Origin: Scandinavium goeteborgense
Lineage (GTDB): Bacteria > Pseudomonadota > Gammaproteobacteria > Enterobacterales > Enterobacteriaceae
Direction of reading: 5' to 3'
Assembly: GCF_003935895.2 (NCBI RefSeq)
Contig: NZ_CP054058.1
Coordinates: 310,001 to 374,000 of the forward strand
Length of the DNA: 64,000 bases
Under the pieces are notes generated by a model, which saw only the letters and a program-made list of their open reading frames with translations, was not told the origin of the DNA and did no database searches. Both the position numbers and the translations under genes were made by a program. Below, in pieces: positions 51,991-64,000 of this stretch (position 1 is its first letter; every line of letters starts with the position of its first letter).

Positions 51991-52000
51991 AAGGTGAAAA

Positions 52001-52201
52001 ATGGCAGTCCGTAAACGTTTTATCGCCGGGGCAAAATGCCCGGCGTGTCAGGCGCAGGATTCACTGGCAATCTGGCGCGAGAACAATGTCGATATTGTTG
52101 AATGTGTTAAGTGCGGTCACCAGATGCGAGAGGCGGATAAGCAGGCTCGCGAGCACGTTCGCAAAGACGAACAGGTGATTGGTATTTTTCATCCAGAGTA
52201 G
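52001..52201 (+). CDS. yheV: YheV, small zinc-ribbon protein
   Basis: A 66-residue protein with a four-cysteine zinc ribbon, Cys13-Cys16 (CPAC) and Cys35-Cys38 (CVKC), and a charged tail. Same length as E. coli YheV; function unknown. Ten bases after kefB with AAGG just ahead, so it probably belongs to the kefGB operon. Confidence 0.93.
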   Translation: MAVRKRFIAGAKCPACQAQDSLAIWRENNVDIVECVKCGHQMREADKQAREHVRKDEQVIGIFHPE

Positions 52202-52295
52202 CGATCTCCGCTGTCTTTTTTTAAGCTAAGGGGTACACGGGTGCAGAATTCCGCTACAATCTGCGCCACTATTCTTCCCATGCTCAGGAGATATC

Positions 52296-52883
52296 ATGAA
52301 AGTAGCAAAAGACCTGGTGGTTAGCCTGGCCTATCAGGTACGTACAGAAGACGGTGTATTGGTTGATGAGTCTCCGGTAAGTGCGCCGCTCGACTACCTG
52401 CATGGTCACGGTTCCCTGATCTCTGGCCTGGAAAAAGCGCTGGAAGATCACGAAGTAGGCGATAAGTTTGACGTTGAAGTTGGCGCGAACGACGCTTACG
52501 GTCAGTACGATGAAAACCTGGTACAGCGCGTACCGAAAGACGTCTTCATGGGCGTTGAAGAGCTGCAGGTTGGCATGCGTTTCCTGGCTGAAACAGACCA
52601 GGGCCCGGTTCCGGTTGAAATCACCGAAGTTGAAGACGACCATGTCGTTGTCGACGGTAACCACATGCTGGCTGGCCAGAACCTGAAATTCCATGTTGAA
52701 GTCATTGCGCTGCGTGAAGCAACCGAAGAAGAACTGGCTCATGGCCACGTTCACGGTGCGCACGACCATCACCACGATCACGACCATGAAGGCGGTTGCT
52801 GCGGCGGCCACGGTCACGATCACGGCGACCAGGAACAGGGTAAAGGCGGTTGTGGCGGTAACGGCGGCTGCGGTTGCCACTGA
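52296..52883 (+). CDS. slyD: SlyD, FKBP-type isomerase and metallochaperone
   Basis: A 195-residue cytosolic protein. FKBP domain (1-~70 and ~130-150) split by the IF chaperone insert (~75-125), then a metal-binding tail very rich in His, Cys and Gly (HGHVHGAHDHHHDHDHE, CCGGHGHDHG, CGGNGGCGCH). It isomerises prolyl bonds and supplies nickel for hydrogenase in E. coli; also needed for phiX174 lysis protein E. Followed by a strong terminator shared with convergent slyX. Confidence 0.97.
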   Translation: MKVAKDLVVSLAYQVRTEDGVLVDESPVSAPLDYLHGHGSLISGLEKALEDHEVGDKFDVEVGANDAYGQYDENLVQRVPKDVFMGVEELQVGMRFLAETDQGPVPVEITEVEDDHVVVDGNHMLAGQNLKFHVEVIALREATEEELAHGHVHGAHDHHHDHDHEGGCCGGHGHDHGDQEQGKGGCGGNGGCGCH

Positions 52884-52904
52884 TCATCCACTTAGGGTGA
52901 TAAT

Positions 52905-52933
52905 AAAAAAGCGTGCATGGCACGCTTTTTTTT
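52905..52933. terminator. slyD terminator
   Basis: 12-bp stem AAAAAAGCGTGC / GCACGCTTTTTT with a 3-base loop ATG and two more T. It lies between convergent slyD and slyX and can serve both. Confidence 0.92.
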
Positions 52934-52950
52934 CATCCTGATGTTTTATA

Positions 52951-53169
52951 TCAGTAATGTGGCGGTGGAGTTTCTTCGGTCTGTGACGCCATGTGTGACG
53001 GTTGGCTGGACTTCAGTTTTTCAACCATCAGGCGCATGTTGTCACGCATTTTGGCCATTTCCATCTCGTGGGAGGTCACCGTCTGGTTGAGGTCTTCAAT
53101 GGTGATTTCCTGAAACGCCACTCGGCTCTCAAGCTCTGCCAGACGCGCTTCTAATGTTATCTCGCTCAT
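52951..53169 (-). CDS. slyX: SlyX protein
   Basis: A 72-residue protein that is predicted to be almost wholly coiled coil (residues 5-55, [16 protein letters not shown]), ending in a proline/His tail TPPPHY. Same length as E. coli SlyX; function unknown. Single gene convergent with slyD, divergent from fkpA. Confidence 0.93.
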   Translation of the reverse strand: MSEITLEARLAELESRVAFQEITIEDLNQTVTSHEMEMAKMRDNMRLMVEKLKSSQPSHMASQTEETPPPHY

Positions 53170-53244
53170 GATTCACCTCATATGTCATCTGCGGCGGATT
53201 CTACTGGACTTTTCCTACGCGTGCAGCCACATAACGAGTCTAAC

Positions 53245-53272
53245 GAAACTTATTTACACAAAAATAGTCTTA
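53245..53272 (+). promoter_or_regulatory. Candidate sigma-E promoter of fkpA
   Basis: GAAACTT (53245-53251) and TCTTA (53268-53272) with a 16-base gap resemble the sigma-E -35 and -10 elements (GGAACTT, TCTRA). fkpA is an established sigma-E target in E. coli. The -35 has one mismatch. Confidence 0.5.
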
Positions 53273-53383
53273 AAAGATTCGAGATTACAGAGCGTTCGTA
53301 TGTTGATTTGTTCGACAACGATTTATAGTACGCTACTCATTTAATAAACCCTGGGGTGAGATGCCCCGGCCCTGGAGAAATGG

Positions 53384-54232
53384 ATGAAATCACTGTTTAA
53401 AGTAACGCTTCTGGCGACAACAATGGCCGTTGCCCTGAATGCACCGCTGACTTTTGCCGCAGATGCTGCTGCAAAAACAGCTCCAGCTGCTGACGCTGCT
53501 AAAGCCGCACCGGCTAGCCTCAATGCTGCATTCAAAAACGACGACCAGCAATCTGCTTATGCACTGGGTGCATCGCTCGGTCGTTACATGGAAAATTCTC
53601 TGAAAGAACAGGAAAAACTGGGCATCAAACTGGATAAAGCTCAGCTGATCGCAGGCGTTCAGGATGCGTTTGCAGATAAGAGCAAACTGTCCGATCAGGA
53701 AATCGAGCAGACTCTGCAGACTTTCGAGACTCGCGTAAAAACTGCTGCACAGCAGAAAATGGAAAAAGACGCGACTGATAACGAAGCGAAAGGCAAAACC
53801 TTCCGCGATACCTTCGCCAAAGAAAAAGGCGTGAAAACCTCTTCTACTGGTCTGATGTATAAAGTAGAGAAAGAAGGGACCGGCGACGCGCCGAAAGACA
53901 GCGACACCGTAGTGGTAAACTACAAAGGTACGCTGATCGACGGTAAAGAGTTCGATAACTCTTACACCCGTGGCGAGCCGCTGTCATTCCGTCTGGACGG
54001 TGTAATCCCTGGCTGGACTGAAGGCCTGAAAAACATCAAGAAAGGCGGCAAGATCAAGCTGGTCATTCCACCGGATCTGGCTTACGGCAAAACTGGCGTT
54101 CCGGGTATTCCGGCTAACTCCACGCTGGTCTTCGATGTTGAGCTGCTTGACATCAAACCAGCTCCGAAAGCAGAAGCCGCTCCGGCTGCTGCCGCAGACG
54201 ACAAAGCTGCAGCTGACACCAGTAAGAAATAA
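53384..54232 (+). CDS. fkpA: FkpA, periplasmic FKBP-type isomerase/chaperone
   Basis: A 282-residue periplasmic homodimer that isomerises prolyl bonds and rescues misfolded envelope proteins. Signal peptide 1-25 (cleavage after TFA), an Ala/Lys-rich spacer, N-terminal helical dimerisation domain (~45-135) and FKBP domain (~150-258: VVVNYKGTLIDGKEFDNSY, VIPGWTEGLKNIKKGGK, YGKTGVPGIPANSTLVFDVELL), then an Ala/Asp-rich tail. About 12 residues longer than E. coli, mainly in the Ala-rich spacer. Confidence 0.97.
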   Translation: MKSLFKVTLLATTMAVALNAPLTFAADAAAKTAPAADAAKAAPASLNAAFKNDDQQSAYALGASLGRYMENSLKEQEKLGIKLDKAQLIAGVQDAFADKSKLSDQEIEQTLQTFETRVKTAAQQKMEKDATDNEAKGKTFRDTFAKEKGVKTSSTGLMYKVEKEGTGDAPKDSDTVVVNYKGTLIDGKEFDNSYTRGEPLSFRLDGVIPGWTEGLKNIKKGGKIKLVIPPDLAYGKTGVPGIPANSTLVFDVELLDIKPAPKAEAAPAAAADDKAAADTSKK

Positions 54233-54243
54233 GTGTTTTGAAA

Positions 54244-54276
54244 GCCGCCGTCCGAAAGGGCGGCGGTTTTTTATTG
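54244..54276 (+). terminator. fkpA terminator
   Basis: CCGCCGTCC / GGGCGGCGG stem (one G-T pair) closed by a GAAA tetraloop, followed by six T. Confidence 0.92.
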
Positions 54277-54403
54277 GGCGCAATATAATTAAGACTGGAA
54301 AGCGCTAAGTACGCGTATTACTTTAGATGCCTCAATTTTGATGATGATAATGAGCCTGCCCTGACAACTAACGACAGGCTCCTGAAAAGGAGTGCTTTTT
54401 TTC

Positions 54404-55126
54404 ATGTCCAGGTCGCTTTTAACCAACGAAACCAGTGAGCTTGATTTACTGGATCAACGTCCTTTCGACCAGACCGATTTTGATATTCTGAAATCTTACG
54501 AAGCGGTTGTGGACGGGTTAGCGATGCTCATTGGCTCCCATTGCGAAATCGTGCTGCACTCTTTGCAGGATCTCAAATGTTCCGCCATCCGTATTGCCAA
54601 CGGTGAACACACCGGCCGTAAAATCGGCTCTCCTATTACTGATTTAGCGCTGCGCATGCTTCATGACATGACCGGTGCGGACAGTAGCGTTTCCAAATGC
54701 TATTTCACTCGCGCGAAAAGTGGCGTGCTGATGAAGTCGGTCACTATTGCCATCCGCAACCGTGAACAGCGTGTGATTGGGCTGCTGTGTATCAACATGA
54801 ACCTTGATGTCCCGTTCTCGCAAATCATGGGCACCTTTATTCCACCGGAAATCCCGGAAGTGAACTCCCAGGTGAACTTTGCTTCCTCCGTGGAAGACCT
54901 CGTGACTCAGACGCTGGAATTCACCATCGAAGAGGTCAACGCCGATCGCAACGTTTCTAACAACGCCAAAAATCGCCAGATCGTGCTTAACCTTTACGAA
55001 AAAGGGATCTTCGATATCAAAGACGCTATTAACCAGGTCGCCGATCGTTTGAATATCTCCAAACACACCGTCTACCTCTACATCCGCCAGTTCAAAAGTG
55101 GCGATTTCCAGGGGCAAGATAAGTAA
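54404..55126 (+). CDS. yheO: YheO, PAS-like / helix-turn-helix regulator
   Basis: A 240-residue predicted regulator. An N-terminal YheO-type PAS-like domain (about 25-135: [24 protein letters not shown]) precedes a C-terminal helix-turn-helix ([28 protein letters not shown], ~205-232, quoted in part as [20 protein letters not shown]). Start ATG 54404 gives MSRSLLTNE, as in E. coli. The stop shares a base with tusD (TAATG), so it is the first gene of a yheO-tusDCB operon. Target genes are unknown. Confidence 0.93.
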   Translation: MSRSLLTNETSELDLLDQRPFDQTDFDILKSYEAVVDGLAMLIGSHCEIVLHSLQDLKCSAIRIANGEHTGRKIGSPITDLALRMLHDMTGADSSVSKCYFTRAKSGVLMKSVTIAIRNREQRVIGLLCINMNLDVPFSQIMGTFIPPEIPEVNSQVNFASSVEDLVTQTLEFTIEEVNADRNVSNNAKNRQIVLNLYEKGIFDIKDAINQVADRLNISKHTVYLYIRQFKSGDFQGQDK

Positions 55127-55512
55127 TGCGTTTTGCCCTGATGGTAACGGGCCCCGCCTACGGTACACAACAGTCCAGCAGCGCATGGCAATTTGCGAAC
55201 GCGGTGCTGGCAGAAGGACATGAACTCATGAGCGTGTTCTTCTATCGCGAAGGGGTTTACAACGCCAACCAGCTTACCGCGCCCGCAAACGATGAGTTTG
55301 ATGTGGTGCGGGCCTGGCAGTCTCTGCATGAATTGCATGGTGTGGCGCTGCATATCTGTGTCGCCGCGGCGTTACGCCGGGGAGTGACCGATGAAACCGA
55401 AGCGAAACAGCTCGATTTGGCTGGTTTCAACCTGCAGCCTGGCTTCACGTTAAGTGGGCTGGGCGCGCTGGCAGAAGCCTCCTTGACCTGCGATCGAATG
55501 GTGCAATTCTGA
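55126..55512 (+). CDS. tusD: TusD, sulfur-relay subunit
   Basis: A 128-residue DsrE-fold subunit of the TusBCD complex that passes persulfide sulfur from TusA to TusE for 2-thiouridine at wobble position 34 of tRNA. The active cysteine is Cys78 (HICVAAA), the same number as in E. coli. Overlaps yheO and tusC by one base each. Confidence 0.97.
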   Translation: MRFALMVTGPAYGTQQSSSAWQFANAVLAEGHELMSVFFYREGVYNANQLTAPANDEFDVVRAWQSLHELHGVALHICVAAALRRGVTDETEAKQLDLAGFNLQPGFTLSGLGALAEASLTCDRMVQF

Positions 55513-55868
55513 TGAAACGCGTAGCCTTTGTCTTTATGACTGCCCCGCACGGTAGCAGTGCTGGCAGGGAAGGGCTTGATGCGCTGCTGGCGACTTCGGC
55601 ACTGACAGAAGAGATTGGCGTCTTTTTTGTCGGAGACGGCGTGTTCCAGCTTCTCAGCAACCAGCATCCTGCGACAATTCTGGCGCGCGACTACATTCCC
55701 ACTTTTAAGTTGATGGCGCTTTATGACATCGAAAACTGCTGGTTATGTGCCGCTTCTCTACGCGAGCGCGGTTTAAGTGAATCTTCTTTTATTATTGAGT
55801 CAGAAATTCTGGAGCCCGATTTGCTCCGTCAGCGACTCGATGATTACGATGTGATTTTGCGATTCTGA
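55512..55868 (+). CDS. tusC: TusC, sulfur-relay subunit
   Basis: A 118-residue DsrF-type subunit of TusBCD (E. coli 119). [21 protein letters not shown] start and VGDGVFQL segment are typical; no catalytic cysteine is required in this subunit. Starts on the last base of tusD and ends 7 bases before tusB. Confidence 0.95.
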   Translation: MKRVAFVFMTAPHGSSAGREGLDALLATSALTEEIGVFFVGDGVFQLLSNQHPATILARDYIPTFKLMALYDIENCWLCAASLRERGLSESSFIIESEILEPDLLRQRLDDYDVILRF

Positions 55869-55875
55869 GGTAACG

Positions 55876-56163
55876 ATGCTGCATACTCTTAGCCACTCTC
55901 CCTGGCAACATGACATCAGCGCCCAGCTTCGTTTAGTCCGCCCGGGCGATGACCTGCTGTTGCTGTCAGACGGCGTCATTGCTGCCCTGGACGGTAGCCG
56001 CTTCCTTGATATTCTCCGCGCCGCCCCCATAACTCTGTATGCGTTAGAAGAGGACATTGAGGCTCGCGGTCTCACTGGTCAAATTTCGAGCGGTGTCGTC
56101 AGGGTTAGCTATAATGACTTCGTCAGACTCACGATCCAGCATCCCGGACAACTCACCTGGTAA
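55876..56163 (+). CDS. tusB: TusB, sulfur-relay subunit
   Basis: A 95-residue DsrH-type subunit completing the TusB2C2D2 hexamer. [12 protein letters not shown] and [19 protein letters not shown] are family segments; length equals E. coli. Last gene before the str operon promoter. Confidence 0.95.
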   Translation: MLHTLSHSPWQHDISAQLRLVRPGDDLLLLSDGVIAALDGSRFLDILRAAPITLYALEEDIEARGLTGQISSGVVRVSYNDFVRLTIQHPGQLTW

Positions 56164-56183
56164 CAGAGATCGTTGTATATTTC

Positions 56184-56212
56184 TTGACACCTTTTCGGCG
56201 TGGCCCTAAAAT
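56184..56212 (+). promoter_or_regulatory. Main promoter of the str operon (rpsL)
   Basis: TTGACA (56184-56189), a 17-base spacer and TAAAAT (56207-56212): a near-consensus sigma-70 promoter, followed by a GC-rich CGCG discriminator typical of stringently controlled ribosomal protein operons. It is 74 bases upstream of rpsL. Confidence 0.85.
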
Positions 56213-56234
56213 TTCGCGTCCTCATATTATATGA

Positions 56235-57226
<992 letters not shown>

Positions 57227-57310
57227 TCCCTTCGGAGTGTTAGTCCCCAGGCGAGCGCTTCAGGTAAGTTGCTCGCTTTGGGTTACTCAAATGAACGTCC
57301 CAGGATATAG

Positions 57311-59434
<2,124 letters not shown>

Positions 59435-59474
59435 GCCGCAAGGTTAAAACTAATGTCCCGTGCTCTCTCCTTGA

Positions 59475-60689
<1,215 letters not shown>

Positions 60690-60722
60690 TCAATAAAACC
60701 CTGTTAAGGGATATTGATTATG

Positions 60723-60758
60723 AATGCCAGCCACTGAAAAGTGGTTGGCATTTTTTTT
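60723..60758 (+). terminator. str operon terminator after tufA
   Basis: 13-bp stem AATGCCAGCCACT / AGTGGTTGGCATT (one G-T pair) with a GAAA tetraloop, followed by eight T in total. Confidence 0.95.
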
Positions 60759-61174
60759 ACACAAACATTTACGTCTCCCTATTTCCTGTTACAGACCCAT
60801 CATTGATTTGCAAAAGTCGTCCCATTCGTGTGCTTAATATATTTCCTCTTAGATATACTTATTACTTTTATTCTCGGAGTGGAATATAGACTTCTTTTAT
60901 ATATTTGCCGCATTGCCCTATGTTTAGGGATGGTTTGTTTTTTTAATTAAACATATTAACTTTCAATATTGGTTTGAGGATATCCTTAAAACTAGTCTCG
61001 CTTAATGACTCTTTAAGTGATGGTGTATTGACAATATATATACGTGCTGCCAGCATTCTACATTAGAAGTACCGCTCACTATTTACTTCTACGGCATTAT
61101 CACTTCTCTCTTATCATCAATATTTTATATGTAGTTAATTTATTCTGATTTATACATTTAAGAAGGAATTTAAA
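60759..61174. other. AT-rich intergenic region upstream of the chitinase gene (no gene)
   Basis: 416 bases, visibly far richer in A and T than its neighbours, without a credible gene. It has a TTGACA hexamer (61028-61033) but no well-spaced -10, a short inverted repeat CTTAA/TTAAG around 61002-61018, and AAGGAA (61164-61169) as the ribosome site. An AT-rich leader fits H-NS silencing, which is known for E. coli chiA. Confidence 0.5.
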
Positions 61175-63409
61175 ATGAATTTTAAAAAACAGACGCTCGC
61201 GGTGTTAATGGCTCTCGCCTTAGCCCCCTTTGCTGCGTCAGCGGCTACATTAACAGCAGACGATCAAAGCAATACCATTACTGGCCTTGATTCAAGCCAG
61301 ATGATCTCAAAGGACAATGGTAATACCTGACTGGCTTATACCAGCGAAACTCAGAACAATTTCCCAGGTACTGAAACGGTAGTTGTTGCCGTTAAAGATA
61401 ATTTGGCGATCACTTCAGAAAATTATGACCCAACGATGTCGTATCCGACGGCCGGAACTATTGTTCGCTATAACGGCTATTACTGGACCAGCAAGTGGTG
61501 GGTGAATCCTGGTGAAGTACCGGGTGGGAATGAAGTATGGCAAAAAGGAGCGGCAATAAATATTCAGACGCTGGGTACCTTTGAATTCTTGCCTTACACC
61601 GGTCAGGCAGCAATTGATTTCCAGAACGACCAGAAAGCAAAGCTGGCTGCGATGCGTAAAATCATCGGTTATTTCCCAGAATGGGGCGTGTATGATGCCC
61701 ACAATAACTTCACGCCAGATAAAATTGACTACTCCACGTTGACCGAAATTAACTATGGTTTCGCGGTTGTCAAAAATGGCGAAGTCACCATGCATGATAC
61801 TGAAAAAGGTCCGGGCCTCATTAAAGAATTGAATGAGCGTACCGAAGCTGCTGGTGTCAGACATATCATTTCTGTAGGTGGCTGGAATAACTCTGAAGAG
61901 GGCGTATTCGAAGCGGCAACGGCTACCCAGGAAGGCACCGAGAAACTTGCCAGCAGCATGGTGGCATACATGCTGGAGTGGGACTTTGACGGTATTGATA
62001 TTGACTGGGAATATCCAGATACCGATGCTGAAAAAGAGAGCTTCACAAACCTGGTTCAGTTAGTTCGTGGCAAGCTTGATGACGAGGGTAAGAAAGATGA
62101 TAAATACTATTCACTTTCTGCTGCGGTTACCACTAACCACAATAAAATTGAGTTTATCAACCCAGCGGTAACCACCCCGCTGCTTGATACTGTCAATGTG
62201 ATGGCGTATGACATTCACGGTGCCTTCGATCCCATTACCGGCCACAACGCGCCTCTGTACGCGAACAGCAAAGATGAAGATCAACTGCTGAACGTTGCAG
62301 CGACCATGAAAGAGTATGTTAACACCTGGAACGTGCCAAAATCCAAACTGCTGATGGGCATTCCATACTATGGTCGTGGCTGGGGTAACGTTGAACCCAC
62401 TGAAATAGTTAAAGGCCTGCCTGGCCTCTTTGCACCGGGCACTGCAACGGTACATGGCACTTGGGATGATCCGGAGCAGAATACCGGTACCCATCCGTGG
62501 TATGTGCTGAAAGAGAAGCTGGCCAGTGGCGATTACGTACGTTACTGGGATAGCGAATCCGGTGTGCCGTACCTGTATGGTCCGCAGAACAAAGAGTTCC
62601 TAACCTATGACGATCCGCAGTCTGTGAAAGAAAAAGTAGACTACATCAATCAGCAAGGTTTTGCTGGCGCGATTGTTTGGGATATCAGCGGCGATACGCC
62701 AGATCATGAACTGGGGAATATCGTAAAAGAAATCAAAACGACTCCGGCACAAGATCCTGATATGAAAGGGCTATTCATTACTTTGCAAAATGGTGGACGC
62801 CGCGTTGTCTTTAATTTGCCTGCAGATAAACTGACCTCAGGACATGCTTATCGTGTCGAGGTTGATGGTAAATATTTATTCTCAACCGAAGGAGTGCAAC
62901 CTTATTACGCGTATGCCGGTTATTTGGGCAATGAAGTTTCATTAAACTCTGGTGATGTGAACAGCAAAATCCCTGTCGGTAGCGTTATTACCGCTAAACG
63001 TACAACGCCTGATGCGGCGGTTATTGGGCAAATTACCGTCACTCAGGATATGCTTGATGGTAAAAAATCCGTCATCAATGATGGCTCTGTTAAGTCTCTG
63101 ACTGTACAGAAAATTAACAATGTACCTTATGCTATTGTTGAGTTTGCCAAAGATAAATTACAAAGCAAAGATGGTTCCTCTTATGTCGCTAAAGTAATTG
63201 ACGATGACCAGCAAATAGGCAATACCATTTTCTATTGCGACAATGGTAAATGTAGCTACGCGAATGCTAGCGATCAGGGCGATAACACCATTCTCGTGAA
63301 ATCAGATGAAAAAGCGATCTCTGTTGGTGAGACTATTGTCATTGAGCGTACTTCCCCAAATCCGGCATATGTTGCTGAAGTCGTTGTTACCGCTGACATG
63401 CTGAAATAA
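61175..63409 (+). pseudogene. Secreted GH18 chitinase, interrupted by in-frame TGA at codon 52
   Basis: One continuous frame of 745 codons (stop included) broken by TGA at 61328-61330. Codons 1-23 are a signal peptide (MNFKKQTLAVLMALALAPFAASA). After the TGA the frame stays open to 63409: a CBM5/12-like chitin-binding module at codons ~87-127 (VRYNGYYWTSKWWVNPGE), a GH18 barrel (~162-526) with the full catalytic motif DGIDIDWEYP (Glu279), and a C-terminal part made of two related ~100-residue repeats. It occupies the locus of E. coli chiA, between tufA and bfd, but differs in architecture. The TGA most simply replaces a TGG Trp codon. A start at TTG 61403 would give 668 residues but without a signal peptide. 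Gene is probably inactive for secretion unless TGA is read through or is a sequencing error. Confidence 0.8.
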
Positions 63410-63437
63410 CAGTTCTGAATACAGGCTAAACTTGCCT

Positions 63438-63473
63438 AAAGCGCACCTGAGTAAACGCAGGGGCGCTTTTTTT
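63438..63473 (+). terminator. Chitinase gene terminator
   Basis: AAAGCGC-CCTG pairs with CAGG-GCGCTTT (one bulge), followed by seven T in total, 29 bases past the stop codon. Confidence 0.85.
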
Positions 63474-63517
63474 GTGAAGCATGATTTTGCCGCGGCGGAA
63501 AGCAATGCTATTGAAAC

Positions 63518-63536
63518 CATAACCATTCTCATTTAC
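63518..63536 (-). promoter_or_regulatory. Fur-like box upstream of bfd
   Basis: On the minus strand GTAAATGAGAATGGTTATG matches the 19-bp Fur consensus at about 13 positions. It ends 31 bases before the bfd start; bfd is a Fur-repressed gene in E. coli. Confidence 0.65.
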
Positions 63537-63566
63537 ACTTTGATCAGAAATTGTACGGGAGTCGAT

Positions 63567-63761
63567 ATGTACGTCTGTCTGTGTAACGGTGTCAGTGATA
63601 AGAAGATTCGCCAGGCTGTGCGCCAGTTCAGTCCTCAGTCTTTTCAACAACTCAGAAAGTTTGTTCCGGTCGGGACGCAGTGTGGGAAATGCATTCGTGC
63701 CGCACGCGAAATAATGCAGGATGAATTAACCCAACTGCCTGAATTTAAAGAGACCGCCTAA
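63567..63761 (+). CDS. bfd: Bacterioferritin-associated ferredoxin
   Basis: A 64-residue [2Fe-2S] protein that reduces the bacterioferritin core to release iron. The four cluster cysteines are Cys4, Cys6, Cys39 and Cys42 (YVCLCNG, TQCGKC). Start ATG 63567 gives MYVCLCNGVSDKK as in E. coli; a longer in-frame start overlaps the promoter. Preceded by a Fur-like box and followed after 75 bases by bfr. Confidence 0.96.
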   Translation: MYVCLCNGVSDKKIRQAVRQFSPQSFQQLRKFVPVGTQCGKCIRAAREIMQDELTQLPEFKETA

Positions 63762-63836
63762 GCAGTCCACTTTTCTCGTTCATTTTTCCGCGGGGTCTAC
63801 TACGCTTGTAGGTAGTGGAAGCGGAGGAACAATATA

Positions 63837-64000
63837 ATGAAAGGTGATGTTAAGGTTATAAATTATCTCAATAAATTATTGGGAAATGAGCTTGTCGCAA
63901 TCAACCAGTATTTCTTACATGCCCGCATGTTCAAAAACTGGGGTCTGAAACGTCTTAATGACGTGGAATACCATGAATCTATTGATGAAATGAAACACGC
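63837..64000 (+). CDS. bfr: Bacterioferritin (partial, cut by window end)
   Basis: The first 54 codons of the haem-containing iron-storage 24-mer. [20 protein letters not shown] is nearly identical to E. coli Bfr, and the ferroxidase ligands Glu18, Glu51 and His54 and the haem ligand Met52 are in view. GGAGGA at 63823-63828 is the ribosome site. The gene runs off the window; full length should be about 158 residues. Confidence 0.97.
   Translation, partial: MKGDVKVINYLNKLLGNELVAINQYFLHARMFKNWGLKRLNDVEYHESIDEMKH

Noticed and set aside
61328-61351. Selenocysteine insertion at the chitinase TGA
   Set aside because: A small CTGG/CCAG hairpin follows the TGA, but it is far too short and badly placed for a bacterial SECIS, and no chitinase is known to use selenocysteine. 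A Trp-to-stop change is simpler.

Overview
The window is a chromosomal segment of a gamma-proteobacterium of the family Enterobacteriaceae. Gene content and order follow the E. coli K-12 / Salmonella backbone from feo to bfr almost gene for gene (feoABC, tex, greB, ompR-envZ, pckA, yhgE, hslOR, yrfG, igaA, nudE, mrcA, hofMNOPQ, aroKB-damX-dam-rpe-gph-trpS, cysG-nirDB, tsgA, ppiA, fic, pabA, argD, yhfK, crp, yheUTS, kefGB, slyD, fkpA, tusDCB, rpsL-rpsG-fusA-tufA, chitinase, bfd, bfr). Protein divergence from K-12, the missing frl/yhfS-Z block between trpS and yhfL, the lack of nirC and a codA gene beside nirB point to a relative such as the Enterobacter/Lelliottia/Klebsiella side of the family rather than Escherichia itself; species cannot be settled from this window alone. 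No prophage, insertion sequence, CRISPR array or tRNA was seen.

Layout. 1-6.5 kb: a small periplasmic DUF1471 protein, the ferrous-iron transporter operon feoABC (Fur-like box upstream), the RNA-binding protein Tex and the transcript-cleavage factor GreB. 6.6-12.8 kb: the osmosensing pair ompR-envZ, a short-repeat array, pckA and membrane protein YhgE. 12.7-17 kb: redox chaperone Hsp33 with hslR and yrfG, then the Rcs brake igaA. 17.3-24 kb: nudE, PBP1A (mrcA) and the divergent hofMNOPQ cluster for DNA uptake as a nutrient. 24.2-30.8 kb: the aroK-aroB-damX-dam-rpe-gph-trpS superoperon, with an ERIC-like element between aroK and aroB. 30.8-35.6 kb: yhfL lipoprotein, sirohaem synthase and NADH-nitrite reductase under a textbook FNR plus NarL/NarP promoter. 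35.8-41.8 kb: a cytosine deaminase without its permease, tsgA, ppiA, a Fic-family gene, pabA, argD. 41.8-56.2 kb: yhfK, crp, yhfA, prkB, yheU/T/S, kefGB, yheV, slyD, slyX, fkpA, yheO, tusDCB. 56.2-60.7 kb: the str operon. 60.7-64 kb: an AT-rich gap, a GH18 chitinase gene broken by an in-frame TGA, bfd and the start of bfr (cut by the window edge).

Most striking observations. (1) The reading frame at the yhfG-fic locus reads as one protein whose first ~28 residues are the FicA (YhfG) antitoxin and whose remainder is the Fic AMP-transferase domain, i.e. an antitoxin-toxin fusion with a degenerate inhibitory motif. (2) The secreted chitinase gene has a single TGA at codon 52 between its signal peptide and its chitin-binding and catalytic domains. 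(3) The envZ-pckA terminator appears duplicated around a short-repeat array. (4) The ppiA leader can form two mutually exclusive hairpins. (5) nirC is missing and codA is present as a solitary gene. Everything else is conserved housekeeping sequence.
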